The notes under the pieces: model-generated
Told to the model about the DNA's origin: nothing
The model's input: only the letters and a program-made list of their open reading frames with translations
The model's database searches: none
NCBI GenBank assembly: GCA_963576725.1
Contig: OY755252.1
Coordinates: 42,301,552 to 42,365,551 of the forward strand
Source of the DNA: Azorinus chamasolen
Lineage: Eukaryota; Mollusca; Bivalvia; Cardiida; Solecurtidae
Reading direction: 5' to 3'
Length of the DNA stretch: 64,000 bases
Shown: positions 28,248 through 38,371 of the stretch, in pieces
Position numbering within the stretch: the first letter of the stretch is position 1
How the letters are laid out: every line of letters starts with the position of its first letter
Position numbers and translations under genes: made by a program

Positions 28248-28495
28248 TTAACCATTTCTTTGTATAAACGCCTTTTAACGCATTTGCAAACAGAGTAGAC
28301 CCAGATCAGACGACTCCTATAGGAGCCGTTTGATCAGGTTCTGCTCCTCTGTTTGCTAATGGAATTTCAAATGTCTGTTTCTATATTATGTTCTAATAAA
28401 TTGGCTACAATGTTCCACCTTCCATATTTCATTATAATTATTAAAAAAATTTTTTAATATTCTATGAATATTCAGTAAGTATTGAAATTTGTTAA
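28248..28495 (+). mobile_element. Family A1 element
   Basis: TTAACCATTTCTTTGTATAAACG, hairpin 28284-28353 (tip CGACTCCTATAGGAGCCG), CCATATTTCATTATAATTATT and GAATATTCAGTAAGTATTG; right end decayed. Confidence 0.75.
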
Positions 28496-28567
28496 TTTCT
28501 TTTAAAAAATGTAGTCTTGGTATGAAACAGTTTTTATAGTAATAAGATACCAAGAAATATGAGAATA

Positions 28568-28778
28568 CAGTATAACCCCTCTAAACTGGAATTCTAGTAG
28601 AGAAGAATTTAGGTACTTTTAGGCAGAAGGCTTCTTAATGCAGGGTAAAAGTCAAGCAGAATGTTCCTAGAGGAGCATTCTGCATGACTTTCATCCAGCT
28701 GCTTTACCTGCCACCTAGCCTGTCTTCAAGACTGATATTTATACTAAATTGAATGTCCAGTCTAGAGGGATTTTACTG
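28568..28778. mobile_element. Family D element, TA-flanked, 211 bp
   Basis: CAGTATAACCCCTCTAAACTGG ... CCAGTCTAGAGGGATTTTACTG with TA on both outer sides (28566-28567, 28779-28780). Central hairpin CAGAATGTTCCTAGAGGAGCATTCTG. TA targets and CAGT ends suggest Tc1/mariner. Confidence 0.8.
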
Positions 28779-29052
28779 TAATGTTATCTGGAATCAAAGT
28801 TTTTGCATAGGTAATCAGCTGTTCTCCGCTAATATGCAAAGAGTCAGTGTTTTTATGTTTTATAGTGCTGCAAGAATATTCCCATAAACTTTATTGTTAT
28901 TCGGAATAAAGATGTAAATTTGAAATAAAAAGTTTTATTATCTCCATCAAAACTGAGGGACCAAGTTTTGGTGACCTTAGCAAACAGTGTAGATCCAGAA
29001 CATGAAAGTATCTCATCAGGTTCAAAACTGGAGGATATTCTGACACTTTGTT
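28779..29052. other. Intronic sequence with an E/A hybrid hairpin scrap
   Basis: GCAAACAGTGTAGATCCAGAAC ... TCTCATCAGGTTCAAAACTGG (28980-29032) mixes A/F and E stem features; ends are lost. Confidence 0.45.
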
Positions 29053-29271
29053 TTAACCTTTTACACCATGAATATTCATGTAAGAATTAATAAAATCATG
29101 AATATTAATTAGATTAACTTTTATAATGGCACATCTGGACATGACAGAAACTTCTAAGGGAATCATATGTATATTCGTAAGCAAACAGAGCAGACCATAT
29201 AGGAGCAATCTGATCTGGGTCTGCTCTGTTTGCAGAGGCATAGAAAGGGGTATTTATGGAGTAAAGGGTTA
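29053..29271 (-). mobile_element. Family A3 element, reverse
   Basis: TTAACCTTTTACACCATGAATA, ATTAATTAGATTAAC, hairpin with its left stem shortened (GAGCAGACCATATAGGAGC), end TATGGAGTAAAGGGTTAT. Confidence 0.75.
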
Positions 29272-30865
29272 TTCTAATGCAACATTTTTGTAACACGCAT
29301 TCTGATTGGTCCACGTGACAAAATTTGAAGCATTAAACCACGGATATACTGTCGGAAACCGAATCACTAGAAAATTTGCTACGAAATATTCATACGCGCA
29401 TTCATAGTAAGATTGAATGAATGAAGACACTGGCTGAATGAAATGTCAAATGTTTTCAATTTGCTTTTTTTTTCAACACACTTTATAGTTGTAGTCAATG
29501 TGAGTCTGGCGATTCTACTCAAATATCTATCGCAAGGTCCCACAAGTTGATCCTGAGTCCATTTATTTTACATGTTGATCTAATTCACGGTGGATCCTTG
29601 AAGAAACGTTTCTCTTCCTCTATTCTGTTTTTAGGTGTATGTGGCACCTGCACCCTGTAAATATAAGATTTAAGGTATATAACCATGTAGCTGTGAGATT
29701 TATATCAATACATGATGCTGAAACTACTTAAGAAGGACCTGACAACACTTAAACATTACCAACCGATCACAGACAATGGTCTGAAAACACTAAAAATTCA
29801 GGTTTCCTCTCTGCCATAAATCACAAATCTTTCCAAAGAAAAGTGGTTTGACATAACTTTGAATTTTGCTCTTCGTGGTATACATAGAAAACCTAAGATC
29901 TCTGACAAAAGTACAATTTATGAGCCATGCAGGAAACATGTCCTGTAAATCTCTGAAAACATACCTGATAAAACTGCACCCGTGATCGAACCATTTCATT
30001 CAGTAACCCAAACGTTCAGTCGATTATGAAGAATCATATACACATCCAGGCCTGTTGGTGAGCGTGTGCTGAACGAAATGATGAAAACAATTTCTGCTGA
30101 GGCTTGTTTCATCAAATGTTTTAAAACACAAATCACTGTGTCCGAGAGACCGCAATCATGCACTAGCTGTTGGCCATTACTGGTGTCAAAACCAGGGAAA
30201 TAATAAAAAAAAAGTCCGGTCATCAGAATGAAGCCAGTGTCCGAAGCTATAATCCCGACTCGTCCGACAATCAGAAGCGGCAGTAATAATTCTTCAATTC
30301 TTCAAGGACATTCCCATAATGAGAATTCGCCCCCACCCACTCTACAGTAGATCACTCGAGTGCTCTTTGCAAATTCCAAACATGCCTGTAGATTGTCGCT
30401 CCTGATAATTTCCATTTGCACGTCCACTTGGCCTATCATCATTCTCATCAAATACACCAATCAGCCAAAGTATCTTGAATATGCAGCCAGTTCCAGATTG
30501 CAAACAATTTAAAAATAAATAATTCCGTTATCCATGTACACAATTATTGTGGAATTTCGAGCAATGTCGAGGTCAAATTTGATTCATCTTTCGTAGTTTT
30601 GAAAGGGACCTACCGTCAGAAATTCAAAGGACCATGACTTAACGGTTTTCATTTGTGAAAATCAAAGTATCAAGTGAAAACACCAGTTCTTGGTATATTG
30701 AATATAAGCACAATTGCTAGGTTCCGGGAGAACTATTTTCTATATGCGTAATGCAGAGATATGCGGTGTTTCATGACGTCATGTTATGACGACAGAGAGA
30801 AAATATCAAAGGACTTAAAGTATTGTTTGTTTTTTACCATCTGGATCTAAGGTTTCATTAGAATA
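29272..30865. other. Repeat-poor intronic island, 1.6 kb
   Basis: The longest stretch without A-G elements. On the minus strand, about 100 codons are open near 30300-29999 (hydrophobic LLPLLIVGRVG, then FILMTGLFFYYFPGF), followed after a stop by 29999-29790. No domain was recognised and no good splice pair was identified, so no gene is called. TGACGTCA, a perfect CRE-type octamer, lies at about 30774-30781. Confidence 0.5.
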
Positions 30866-31033
30866 GGGATAACCGTTGCGTATTTGAAGATTTGCAGCAG
30901 TATATCGGTGGTTTATATGTCGCAAATAATCGTTTTACATGCTCCGCTAACGCGTCGCATGTAAAATTAAATTTGCGACATATAAACCACCGATATACTG
31001 CTGCAAATCTTCAAATACGCAACGGTTATCCCC
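30866..31033. repeat. 168-bp fold-back element
   Basis: GGGATAACCGTTGCGTATTT ... AAATACGCAACGGTTATCCC. The two arms of about 75 bp pair almost perfectly around a short GC-rich centre (CTCCGCTAACGCGTC). Likely a hairpin MITE terminus or a solo fold-back insertion. Plus-strand frame 30892-31107 is read-through. Confidence 0.9.
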
Positions 31034-31204
31034 TAAAAGACATGCAAGACTATTCTGTTTGCAGAAATGTGGTAGACAACAGTTTTTTACAGGGGAAAAT
31101 TACTTAGTGTCAAAAGGGTTATATATTATCAGTGTTCTGTAATATGGTGGATTTGAATTTTGTCATTGCTTTCCTTTTTCGTTTCTCCTGAACTTTTTTA
31201 TTAC

Positions 31205-31395
31205 TGAATTTTCAAATTGGAATGGCAGAACATTTTTCAGCAGTAGAGTCCATACATTTTGTAAGGGTATAATTCACAAGATGATTTGGAATGACTGAAA
31301 CAGTGCTGACCCAGATCAGAGGGCTCCTCTAGGATCTCCTCTAGGAACACTCTGCTTTGCTCTACCTTGTTTATAAATGACACTGCACTTGTTAA
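31205..31395 (-). mobile_element. Family F element with duplicated tip
   Basis: AGTAGAGTCCATACATTTTG, AGGGTATAATTCACAAGATG, stem ACAGTGCTGACCCAGATCAG, tip region GGCTCCTCTAGGATCTCCTCTAGGAAC (tip written twice), and right end CTTGTTAA. Confidence 0.65.
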
Positions 31396-31500
31396 CCCTT
31401 TATTTCATAGAGACACCTTTGCGTAGAGATAATAGACCCAGATAAGATGACTAGGAACTAGGAGCACCCTGATGTTTGTAAAGGACAGTCCACTCATCTG
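31392..31500 (+). mobile_element. Family A fragment
   Basis: TTAACCCTTTATTTCATAGAG, then AATAGACCCAGATAAGATGAC and tip debris AGGAACTAGGAGC; truncated. Shares TTAA with the F element. Confidence 0.55.
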
Positions 31501-31621
31501 CCAGGTTAACATTCAGACAAACTTCTCTGATAGACAATTTATTGAAAGACAATTTATTGATTGAAAACATTTTTAAGTCTTTCATCTTTATGGATTAATT
31601 TATCAATTTTTAAGGGGCTTT

Positions 31622-31768
31622 GTTAAACCTTTCCCTCATATAAATGCCTTTTTACGCATTTGCAAACAGAGAAGACCCAGATCAGACGGCTCCAGTATAG
31701 GAGCCATCTGATCAGGGTCTGCTCTGTTTGCTTTTGACATGATAAAGATCTGATTGTACAGTTTTAAA
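31622..31768 (+). mobile_element. Family A element, right half missing
   Basis: TTAAACCTTTCCCTCATATAA, hairpin 31660-31730 with tip CGGCTCCAGTATAGGAGCC (three extra bases in the tip), then ATGATAAAGATCTGATTGTAC where it stops. Confidence 0.7.
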
Positions 31769-31824
31769 AATTAATGGAGTGGCAGTTCTTATGGGTACCA
31801 ACAAGGTAGGGTTGGGTAGAGAAT

Positions 31825-31983
31825 TAGAGATAACTGTGTGCACTCAGATACTAAAATCACCATTTCTCCACAAAACCCTATCTTGTTACCACTCTTTAGT
31901 GGTAACAACATAGAATTTGGTGGAGGAATAATGAAGTTATTCTTAAAAATGTTTTAATTTATACATCTTATCTGGCTCTCTGG
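31825..31983. mobile_element. Family G element with short stem
   Basis: CACCATTTCTCCACAAAACCC, ACCACTCTTTAGTGGTAAC, AGAATTTGGTGGAGGAA and TTTATACATCTTATCTGG then CTCTCTGG. The central GAGACG stem has been lost. Confidence 0.7.
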
Positions 31984-32320
31984 ACCGGACCATTTTGCCT
32001 AAACACTTTTCTTATCTCTGACTAGAAAAGTCACAAGTGCTAACCGTTAAAAAATGCAGTAAAATATCTCGCTTCACAGGTCTTTTTCAGTTTATTTTCA
32101 TGTCGTAGCATGAAATTTGTTTGAATAGTTTTAAGGAGAAAATCTATAAGTCAGCCTCAGTCCTTGTGTGATATTCTCCATACAAGGTGATAATGAAATA
32201 AGGGATCATATTGTGTATATAGGAGATAGTCACTGAAGAATTTCATCGACCACCAACCACAGTGATAGAGTTCGTACAGATAGGATTGAAAAACTTTGTG
32301 AAAAACTTGTAAACATGTTG
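31984..32320. other. Intronic sequence, no clear element
   Basis: No hairpin tip or coding resemblance recognised. Confidence 0.4.
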
Positions 32321-32329
32321 CATCTCTCA

Positions 32330-32640
32330 TTACTTTTGTAATTAGTTTTGATCCAGATGAGATGCCGAGATACTCGGTGTCTCATTTGGATCCTGTTTAT
32401 TTGGTGCTGATTAAAAATTAAAAATTGACAAATTGTGCAGATGACAAATTGTGCAGACGACAATATTTTGTCTGCAAAATTGTCATCTGCCGCATTTATC
32501 AAAGTATATTTTTCTTCCATTTCTTTTCAAAGCACGATGGCTGAGTGTCAAACAGTTTGGATCCTGATTAGATGCCGAATTACTTGACATCTCACCTGGA
32601 TCGATACTGTTAGCAGAATCTGATGCTATCACAGATTCAC
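32330..32640 (+). mobile_element. Two family E hairpins in tandem
   Basis: TTTTGATCCAGATGAGATGCCG / CGGTGTCTCATTTGGATCC (32345-32400) and CAGTTTGGATCCTGATTAG ... TCTCACCTGGATCGATACTG (32550-32610). Between them lies GCAGACGACAATATTTTGTC, the usual E tail. Confidence 0.65.
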
Positions 32641-32657
32641 CAATGGCTACAAAGTTA

Positions 32658-32885
32658 CAGTAAAAACTTCGAAATTTGGGTAATGAAAAATTGATGCCTT
32701 TTTACGCAGGTGTCTGCTTAATGCTGGGTGAAAGTCATGCAGAAAGCTCCTAGAGGAGCTACCACTCACCTGTCTCCTAGAGGAGCTTTCTGCATGACTT
32801 TCACCCAGCATTAAGCAGCGAACAGTGTTGAAGATTGATAACGATACTAATGTTTTTGTGTTCGAACTATTTAAGTGTTTTACTG
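32658..32885. mobile_element. Family D element with interrupted tip, TA-flanked
   Basis: CAGTAAAAACTTCG left and GTGTTTTACTG right, TA outside each. Long stem GCTTAATGCTGGGTGAAAG / CTTTCACCCAGCATTAAGC. The tip AGCTCCTAGAGGAGCT is followed by a short insert and a second CTCCTAGAGGAGC. Confidence 0.8.
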
Positions 32886-33069
32886 TAATAGGCTATCAGT
32901 TTATTTTGTATGTTGGAGTATATCATTGTTTGGTGTATAGTAGTGAAGATATGGATAACAAGTTGGAACACTGCAAACTACAGTTTGGGAAGAGGTGACC
33001 GAAATAGGATTTTTTAAAAGATATACAAGATAAAAGATATCTTAAGCGGCCATCAAGAAGAGGTCTAAT

Positions 33070-33185
33070 TACGGGTCTGTAAGGCAGATGGTGACTTAAT
33101 GCAGGGCAAAAGTAATGCAGAAACCTCCTATAGGAGCTTTTTGCATTACTTTTGCCCTGCATTGAGCAACCACCTGTTTTGTAAG
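33070..33185. mobile_element. Family D core, ends decayed
   Basis: GACTTAATGCAGGGCAAAAG / CTTTTGCCCTGCATTGAG with tip ACCTCCTATAGGAGCT; terminal CAGTAAAACC not visible. Confidence 0.65.
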
Positions 33186-33251
33186 ATTCACCTGTTTTCA
33201 TATTTCCAGTCTCACTATAATTCAGAAGTGTCAGACACTGATATTTGTAAC

Positions 33252-33562
33252 CTTTTACTCTGTATATAGGCATTTTGGGATCTTTGCAAACAGAGTAGAC
33301 ACAGCTCAGTGTCTCTAACAGGAGATATGGGTATTCTCTGTTTAAGCAAAGGCATGGAAAGGTGTTTCTATGAAGGAAAGGATAAATCAGCTAAACTTAT
33401 GGGTCACAGGAAATATCCAGGCCACGGCAGAAATTGTAGAATCAGGTCTTTTGTAACTATTTCTTAAGTAAACAGAGCAGATTCAGATGAGCTCCTACAG
33501 GAGCCATCTGATCTTGGTCTACATTAAAGACATTAAAAAGCATTTTTATATAGTAACGGGTT
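33252..33562. mobile_element. Two worn family A elements
   Basis: First (33252-33388): GCAAACAGAGTAGACACAGC and GTATTCTCTGTTTAAGC. Second (33390-33562, reverse): CACAGGAAATATCCAGGCC, AAACAGAGCAGATTCAGATG, tip AGCTCCTACAGGAGCC, end AGTAACGGGTTAAAA. Confidence 0.6.
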
Positions 33563-33848
33563 AAAAAAGACACAGAGGATGTTTGACTATTCTGTTTTTG
33601 TCACTGACAATTTAGAAACTGGATTCTTTTGTTTGATCTAATGCTCTCTCTCTCTGGGGTGTCCAATCCACAATCGCAGATTTTAAATTAGTCTTTGAAT
33701 ATGAAAAACATGTAAACTAAGTGCATTTGCCTTCTGATCAGGTCTGCAAAAACAAATTTAATTCTTACATATGGAATAGGCTCTACTCAGGGTAAACAAT
33801 TTGTTGACTAAATTAGCATTTAGCTCATGGCAGTGAAAGAATTAAATT
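33563..33848. other. Intronic sequence, no feature recognised
   Basis: A (CT)n-like patch at about 33643-33654 is the only simple feature. Confidence 0.4.
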
Positions 33849-34067
33849 TTAATTCTTTCGCTGCCAATGTCGCATCTGTGAGTACCTATGCGAACAGTTT
33901 GAATCCAGATGAGATGCCAATTAACTCAGCGTCTCATCAGGATCCATACTGTTTGTTACTGTTACTATTTTATGAAACAAAAATAAAGAACAAATGAAAA
34001 ATGTACAAAACAATTGTAGCAGACAAAAAAGTTTGCAGACGACGAAAGTTGACAGTGAAGGAGTTAA
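33849..34067 (+). mobile_element. Family E element, 219 bp, TTAA ends
   Basis: TTAATTCTTTCGCTGCCAATG ... GACAGTGAAGGAGTTAA. Hairpin CAGTTTGAATCCAGATGAG / CTCATCAGGATCCATACTG at about 33894-33953; tail with AGCAGACAAAAAAGTTTGC. Confidence 0.75.
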
Positions 34068-34070
34068 ACT

Positions 34071-34270
34071 TTAATTCTTTCGCCACCATGTATCTTTGTC
34101 TGCGAATTTATCGTCGGCTTCAATTTTTATGATTCAACTTTCAATTTTCTTTTTAAATACATTATCACTGTATCAAATAGGCTGGATAATGATGAGACAA
34201 AAATTTAATCGGTATCGCATTTTGATCCAAACTGTGATTATAGATTCGCCGTTGGCAACAAGAAAGTTAA
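34071..34270 (+). mobile_element. Family E element, diverged, TTAA ends
   Basis: TTAATTCTTTCGCCACCATG ... GGCAACAAGAAAGTTAA, reversed layout: GTCTGCGAATTTATCGTCGG tail first, then GATAATGATGAGAC ... TTTTGATCCAAACTG. Confidence 0.65.
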
Positions 34271-34479
34271 ACAAACTTATGGAGGTGGTTTAATTGAGCG
34301 GGCGGATGCAGTCTTCGGTATTGATGAGTGCAATTAGCTTTCACTGTGTCCTACTTTGATACACAGCTGTGACAGACAGCTATACACGGTTTTTACAAAA
34401 CAAAAAAAATCAACAATTGTAGTTTTAGCCTTAAATATGTGGAATTGGCATTAGTGTGCGGATTGTAATTTACAGTAAC
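34271..34479. other. Intronic sequence, no feature recognised
   Basis: No repeat recognised. Confidence 0.4.
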
Positions 34480-34646
34480 TTTCAAACAGTGAAGACCCAG
34501 ATGAGGGGGCTCCTAAGGTAAGGCCTGTGATCAGGGTCTGCATTGTTGTTTAATCAAAATCCACTAGTAATATAAGACTATCATGGAGTCTACAGTTAAA
34601 CACTGATGGACTGTTCTATTTTGAATATTCAGCATTCTAAGGGTTA
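34480..34646 (+). mobile_element. Family F element, forward
   Basis: TTTCAAACAGTGAAGACCCAG, tip GGGGCTCCTAAGGTAAGGCC, CAGGGTCTGCATTG, ATCATGGAGTCTACAG, and end GAATATTCAGCATTCTAAGGGTTAA. Confidence 0.65.
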
Positions 34647-34869
34647 AATGACAACTGAGTTTGCAAACTAATAACATCTGTCAATGAACACTTTTTCCTG
34701 AAACCTTATTGTCTTGATGTTTTCTATTTTTCTGGGAGAACAAGAGGCTTTGAGCATTGGGGTGGTGTAATTGATTATGCAAAACTGTTGCTGTTACAGC
34801 AATACTCTATTTACCCTTCGTATTCTCAACAGGCCCCAAGGTTTTAAAATTTTTGCCTGAGTTGGAGAT
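34647..34869. other. Intronic sequence, no feature recognised
   Basis: No element pattern seen. Confidence 0.4.
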
Positions 34870-34970
34870 CAATTCTCAAGCATCTGATTGGTCAGATTCT
34901 GAGCAAGCTCAGAATCTGAGCAATCAGATACTAGAGAATGATCGCAGACTGAGTCTCAGAAATTTTATAA
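34870..34970. repeat. Fold-back centred on TCTGAGCAAGCTCAGA
   Basis: CATCTGATTGGTCAGATTCTGAGC pairs with GCTCAGAATCTGAGCAATCAGAT, with weaker pairing outward (GATCAATTCTC / GAGAATGATC). No GCTCCNNNNGGAGC tip. Confidence 0.8.
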
Positions 34971-35013
34971 CTTGTACAGCTGAATAATTCAGTTTGGCAC
35001 CATTTTTATAACT

Positions 35014-35253
35014 TTAACCATGTACTCCATAAACACGCCATTCTACACCTTTGCAAACTGAGTAGATCCAGATCAGATGGCTCCTGTAAGATCCATCTGA
35101 TCAGGGCCTGCTCTGTTTGCTTATAATATGATTCTAAAGTTTCCGTCATGGCCAAAATGTCCTTTGTCCACGTACCATTATGTTAAAATTAGTCTAATTA
35201 ATATCTATGATGTAATTATTTCTTACATGAATATTCATGGAGTAAAGGGTTAA
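35014..35253 (+). mobile_element. Family A element, 240 bp, TTAA ends
   Basis: TTAACCATGTACTCCATAAAC, hairpin 35052-35120 with tip TGGCTCCTGTAAGATCCA, TAATTAATATCTATGATG and end CATGGAGTAAAGGGTTAA. Confidence 0.8.
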
Positions 35254-35340
35254 AATAGACTGATGTAGTAGCTAACAGTGTAGACCCTGATCAAACAGCT
35301 CCTGAATTTCTTCGTGAATGCTCATGAAGTGAAGGGTTAA
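35254..35340 (-). mobile_element. Short family A derivative
   Basis: AGTGTAGACCCTGATCAAAC, AGCTCCTGAATTTCTTCGTG and GTGAAGGGTTAA: left stem joined directly to the right end. Confidence 0.55.
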
Positions 35341-35545
35341 TTATCCCATTCCCGCATAGGCTATTTTTAGATCCAACCTCTTTCATTAAATCTACCAAAA
35401 AGGAGCATTTACTAGAGAAAAGGAATTTTTCAGAATTGTGTAGTTTTGAAACCATTGTGATAAATAGAGTCTATTTACCACAATGGAAACTTTCACAAAG
35501 TGACTTTTACAGAGGCGTCAAAAGGCGTCAATATGCGGGATAATT
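35337..35545 (-). mobile_element. Family B element with collapsed hairpin
   Basis: CCCATTCCCGCATAGGCTATT, AGGAGCATTTACTAGAG, then GTGATAAATAGAGTCTATTTACCAC: the GCTCC tip and inner stem are deleted. Right flank GACTTTTACAGAGGCG, ATATGCGGGA. Confidence 0.75.
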
Positions 35546-35706
35546 ACAGTGGCTTTCTCAGATCCAGAGAGAAGATTTTCAGATTAGCATTGTTTACCCA
35601 GTGTGCTGCCATTGTGGGAGGTACATCAGGAATGCTAATGGGCAAGAACTTTCTTTGGGGTGGAGACATTAGCTCATGCAGAGACAATTAGATAAGAAAG
35701 TCTTTA
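35546..35706. other. Intronic sequence, no feature recognised
   Basis: The frame 35500-35691 starts inside the B element; GGTACATCAGGAATG...GGTGGAGACATTAG shows no known domain. Confidence 0.4.
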
Positions 35707-35960
35707 TTTAACCCTTTATCCCATGAATATTCATGCGAGAAATAATGACATCATAAATATTAATTAGATTAATTTTTTTATAATCGCACATGTACACAGG
35801 TTGTTTTTTTTAAGCCATGGCAGAATATGTAGAATCATATCTATATTATTATCATAAGGTAACAGAGCACAGCCTGATCAGACAGTTTTATAGGGGCAGT
35901 ATGATCTGCGTCTTCTCTGTTTGCAAAGGTGTAAAAAGGTGTATCTGTGAAATAATGGGT
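35707..35960 (-). mobile_element. Family A3 element, reverse
   Basis: TTAACCCTTTATCCCATGAAT, AATGACATCATAAATATTAA, hairpin 35858-35930 with worn tip AGTTTTATAGGGGC, end GTGAAATAATGGGTGG. Confidence 0.7.
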
Positions 35961-36345
35961 GGAAGAAAATACACCAAAACCTGAGAATTGGAGTAAATGA
36001 ATATAGTAATATTATGTCACCTGTTTTAAGGTGACAGTCTTTCAAATTATTTCTATTTCATCAGTCTGTCATATCTTTTTGCATCAGTTTTTTTTCTGCA
36101 TATTTATTTCATCAAGACTTCTGCCAGAGATGACACAAAATTTTCCTTTCACACACTCTTGTTTTGGAGAAAATGGCAGTTTAGCATGCTAACGGATAGT
36201 GTGACAGAAAATCCAGGAATTAGTCGCACTGTTTCAGTAATCATGGGAGTCCACCAGACAGGAATAATGTTTTGTCCAGGGCCTTTATTTTAGCTTAACA
36301 TGATGTATTGGGAGCTAAGAGGAATTGATTAACCTTATTCTGCCA
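35961..36345. other. Intronic sequence, no feature recognised
   Basis: No element or exon pattern noticed. Confidence 0.4.
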
Positions 36346-36910
36346 TGAAATAATTTCGTCTGCAGCTCAAAATGTTGTCTACTGCTCAACCCATTGTCTA
36401 CTGCTGTTTGTTCATCTGTTGCTAGTAATGTTGTTTGCTGCTCAGTTTCTTGTCTGCTCAAATTGTTGTCTGCTGCTTAACTTGTTCATTGTCCATTCTC
36501 CCATATGGACACCATTTTACGTGTTTGGGAAGACTCACTGTAGACCCAGATCAGACGGCTTTTATAGGAGATGTGTAATCAGGGTTGCTGAGAGTTTGCT
36601 TCTGATATTGTATAGATCTAATTCTACTGTTTTTGTCAAAGCAAAATATTCCCTTGAAAATTGTACATAATAAGAACTCAGCTACTAAGTTTACATGATG
36701 TCATTATTTCTTACAAGAATATTGAACAGGTAATGGGTTAACTCATTAGAAGCTAACTCAACTCATTCATTACTGCACAATATATTTGTTACTGCTCTAC
36801 TGGTTTGTTATTTCTCAACTCAATTGTTGCTTCTGTCATCTGCTGTTGAAATTGTTGTCTCAGATACTTAGTTTGTCAGATACTGTTCAGATTATCATTT
36901 ACTGCTAAAG
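36346..36910 (+). repeat. Degenerate TTGTTGTCTGCTGCTCAA repeat split by a family A element
   Basis: Loose tandem text (GTTGTCTACTGCTCAA, GTTGTTTGCTGCTCAG, GTTGTCTGCTGCTTAA) runs 36370-36485, is interrupted by A at 36487-36741, and continues as ACTCATTCATTACTGC, TGTTACTGCTCTACTGG, TTACTGCTAAAGCC to about 36910. Confidence 0.65.
36487..36741 (+). mobile_element. Family A element inside the TGCT repeat
   Basis: TCCATTCTCCCATATGGACACC, CTCACTGTAGACCCAGATC, tip GGCTTTTATAGGAG, GTACATAATAAGAACTCAGC, end GAACAGGTAATGGGTTAA. Confidence 0.65.
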
Positions 36911-37007
36911 CCTGCGGTGCTTTAACCCATTCCCTCATTTTGATGCCTTTTGATGCCTCTGTGAGGGACTTAAGTTGAAACATTTCTAAGCAGTTTTGAA
37001 AGCAAAC

Positions 37008-37243
37008 TTAACCCTAAAGTTCCTCCATAAACATGCCATTCTATGCCTCTGTAAATGTTACTTTCTGAAACCATTGTGATAAATAAGAGTATTTGCTCAA
37101 TATTTATATAAATGCTCTATTTATCACAATGGTTTCAAAACTACACAATTCTAATATTTTTCTTATCTCTAGTAATTGCTCCTTTTTGGTAAATTTATTC
37201 AAAGAGGTTAGGTCTAAATATAGCCTATGAGGGAATGGGTTAA
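37008..37243 (+). mobile_element. Family B element, 236 bp, TTAA ends
   Basis: A second B-like end (TTAACCCATTCCCTC, 36920-37007) precedes it. Main copy: TTCCTCCATAAACATGCC, stem around 37075-37132 with worn tip TTTGCTCAATATTTATATAAATGC, end CTATGAGGGAATGGGTTAA. Confidence 0.75.
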
Positions 37244-37264
37244 GCATTGAAGCTGTCACCTAAC

Positions 37265-37483
37265 TTAACCCTTCGCTTGCTATTCACGTCAATATACCTA
37301 TTCCTGCAGGAACTGTCTCATCAGGGTCTGCACTATTTACAAGTTGATTGTGCAACCAGTGCACTCCACATAAGTGATTGCACAGCGAAATACCTGTACA
37401 CAGTGAAGATATATGTAATTATACAACAGGACATGGGTAAAGAAGGAGAAATGTATTTTAATATTCAGCAAGCGAAGGGTTAA
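37265..37483 (+). mobile_element. Family C element, 219 bp, left stem deleted
   Basis: TTAACCCTTCGCTTGC, then the left stem is missing (TACCTATTCCTGCAGGAAC), right arm CTGTCTCATCAGGGTCTGC, and end CAGCAAGCGAAGGGTTAA shared with the next A. Confidence 0.85.
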
Positions 37484-37740
37484 CCCTTTACTGCCATACA
37501 GGCGCCTTTTTGAGCCATCTGATCAGAATATTCAGGTGCCTGTGGGAAACCTTCTGATCAGAATCCACAGGCGCCTGTGGGAGCCATCTGATCAGAATCT
37601 GCTGTGTTTGCTTATGAAATAATATAGATGTCATTCTACAGTTTCTGCCATGGTAAATCTTTGTTCATGCAGCCATTATAGGAGCTCAGCTAAATGATGA
37701 TTTCTGACATGAATATTCCCTTGGAAAATGGGAGAAAAAA
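37480..37740 (+). mobile_element. Family A element with triplicated hairpin segment
   Basis: TTAACCCTTTACTGCCATAC, then three copies of a ~40-bp segment ending CCATCTGATCAGAAT (37515-37600), each next to GGCGCC or GGTGCC, before the normal right half TGCTGTGTTTGCTTATG. Confidence 0.7.
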
Positions 37741-37761
37741 ACAACAGAATTCTATTTCTCT

Positions 37762-37992
37762 AGTCCTTTCCTTCATATAAATGCTTTTTATGCCTTTGCC
37801 TACAGTAGACCTATATCAGATGTTTCCTGTAGGACCCATCTGATCAGGGTCTGCTCTGTTTGCTTATGAAATTATAATAGACCTGACTCTACAGTTTCCA
37901 CCAAAATAGTCTGTGTACATTAAAAATTTTGCCGTCATTAAAACTTAATATGATATCATGATTTCTTAAATATGGTACAAAGTAATGGTTAG
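37762..37992 (+). mobile_element. Family A element
   Basis: CTAGTCCTTTCCTTCATATAA, hairpin 37798-37863 with tip GTTTCCTGTAGGACCC, right half GTGTACATTAAAAATTTTGC...TCATGATTTC. Confidence 0.65.
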
Positions 37993-38371
37993 AGTGGCAT
38001 TTAGAGAGGTATCGCTGCATTTGTAATTCTGGAACCCTTTGTTCCATTTTGCTCTTTTTTCCCCCATTTATGAGGTTACTTGTCCCCATTTTCTTCCTAT
38101 TGTTTTCTGATTGGACAGTTCTAGTTACTAGGCAGATATATGCAAATTCACATGGGGTTGCTCAAAGCATTAGGAATAATAAAACAAATTGTGTAATTAC
38201 AAGGGTTGGTAACAGCACCAAAGTCCTGGTTTGAATTTAAAGTTTTGTGCCAAAATTGACTTTTATGTTTTTTGTATCGAAGAGCTCATTGAGCACCTTA
38301 GAGCTAAATTAGTGAAAGCCTTTATTGTCACACAGAATATCAGAATATGTAAGGAAGATAAATTATACTAT
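37993..38371. other. Intronic sequence, no feature recognised
   Basis: No exon signal recognised; frames 38049-38234 and 37889-38089 show no family. Confidence 0.4.

Noticed and set aside
29790..30223. Two adjacent minus-strand frames as exons of a membrane protein
   Set aside because: Partly hydrophobic and free of repeats, but no domain, no convincing splice pair and stops between them; kept only as a remark on the repeat-poor island.
30774..30781. TGACGTCA as a functional CRE
   Set aside because: A single octamer in 64 kb is weak evidence and nothing promoter-like surrounds it.
32923..33273. 116-codon minus-strand frame as a gene
   Set aside because: It crosses a family D core hairpin and unrelated flanks; no recognisable domain or splice sites.
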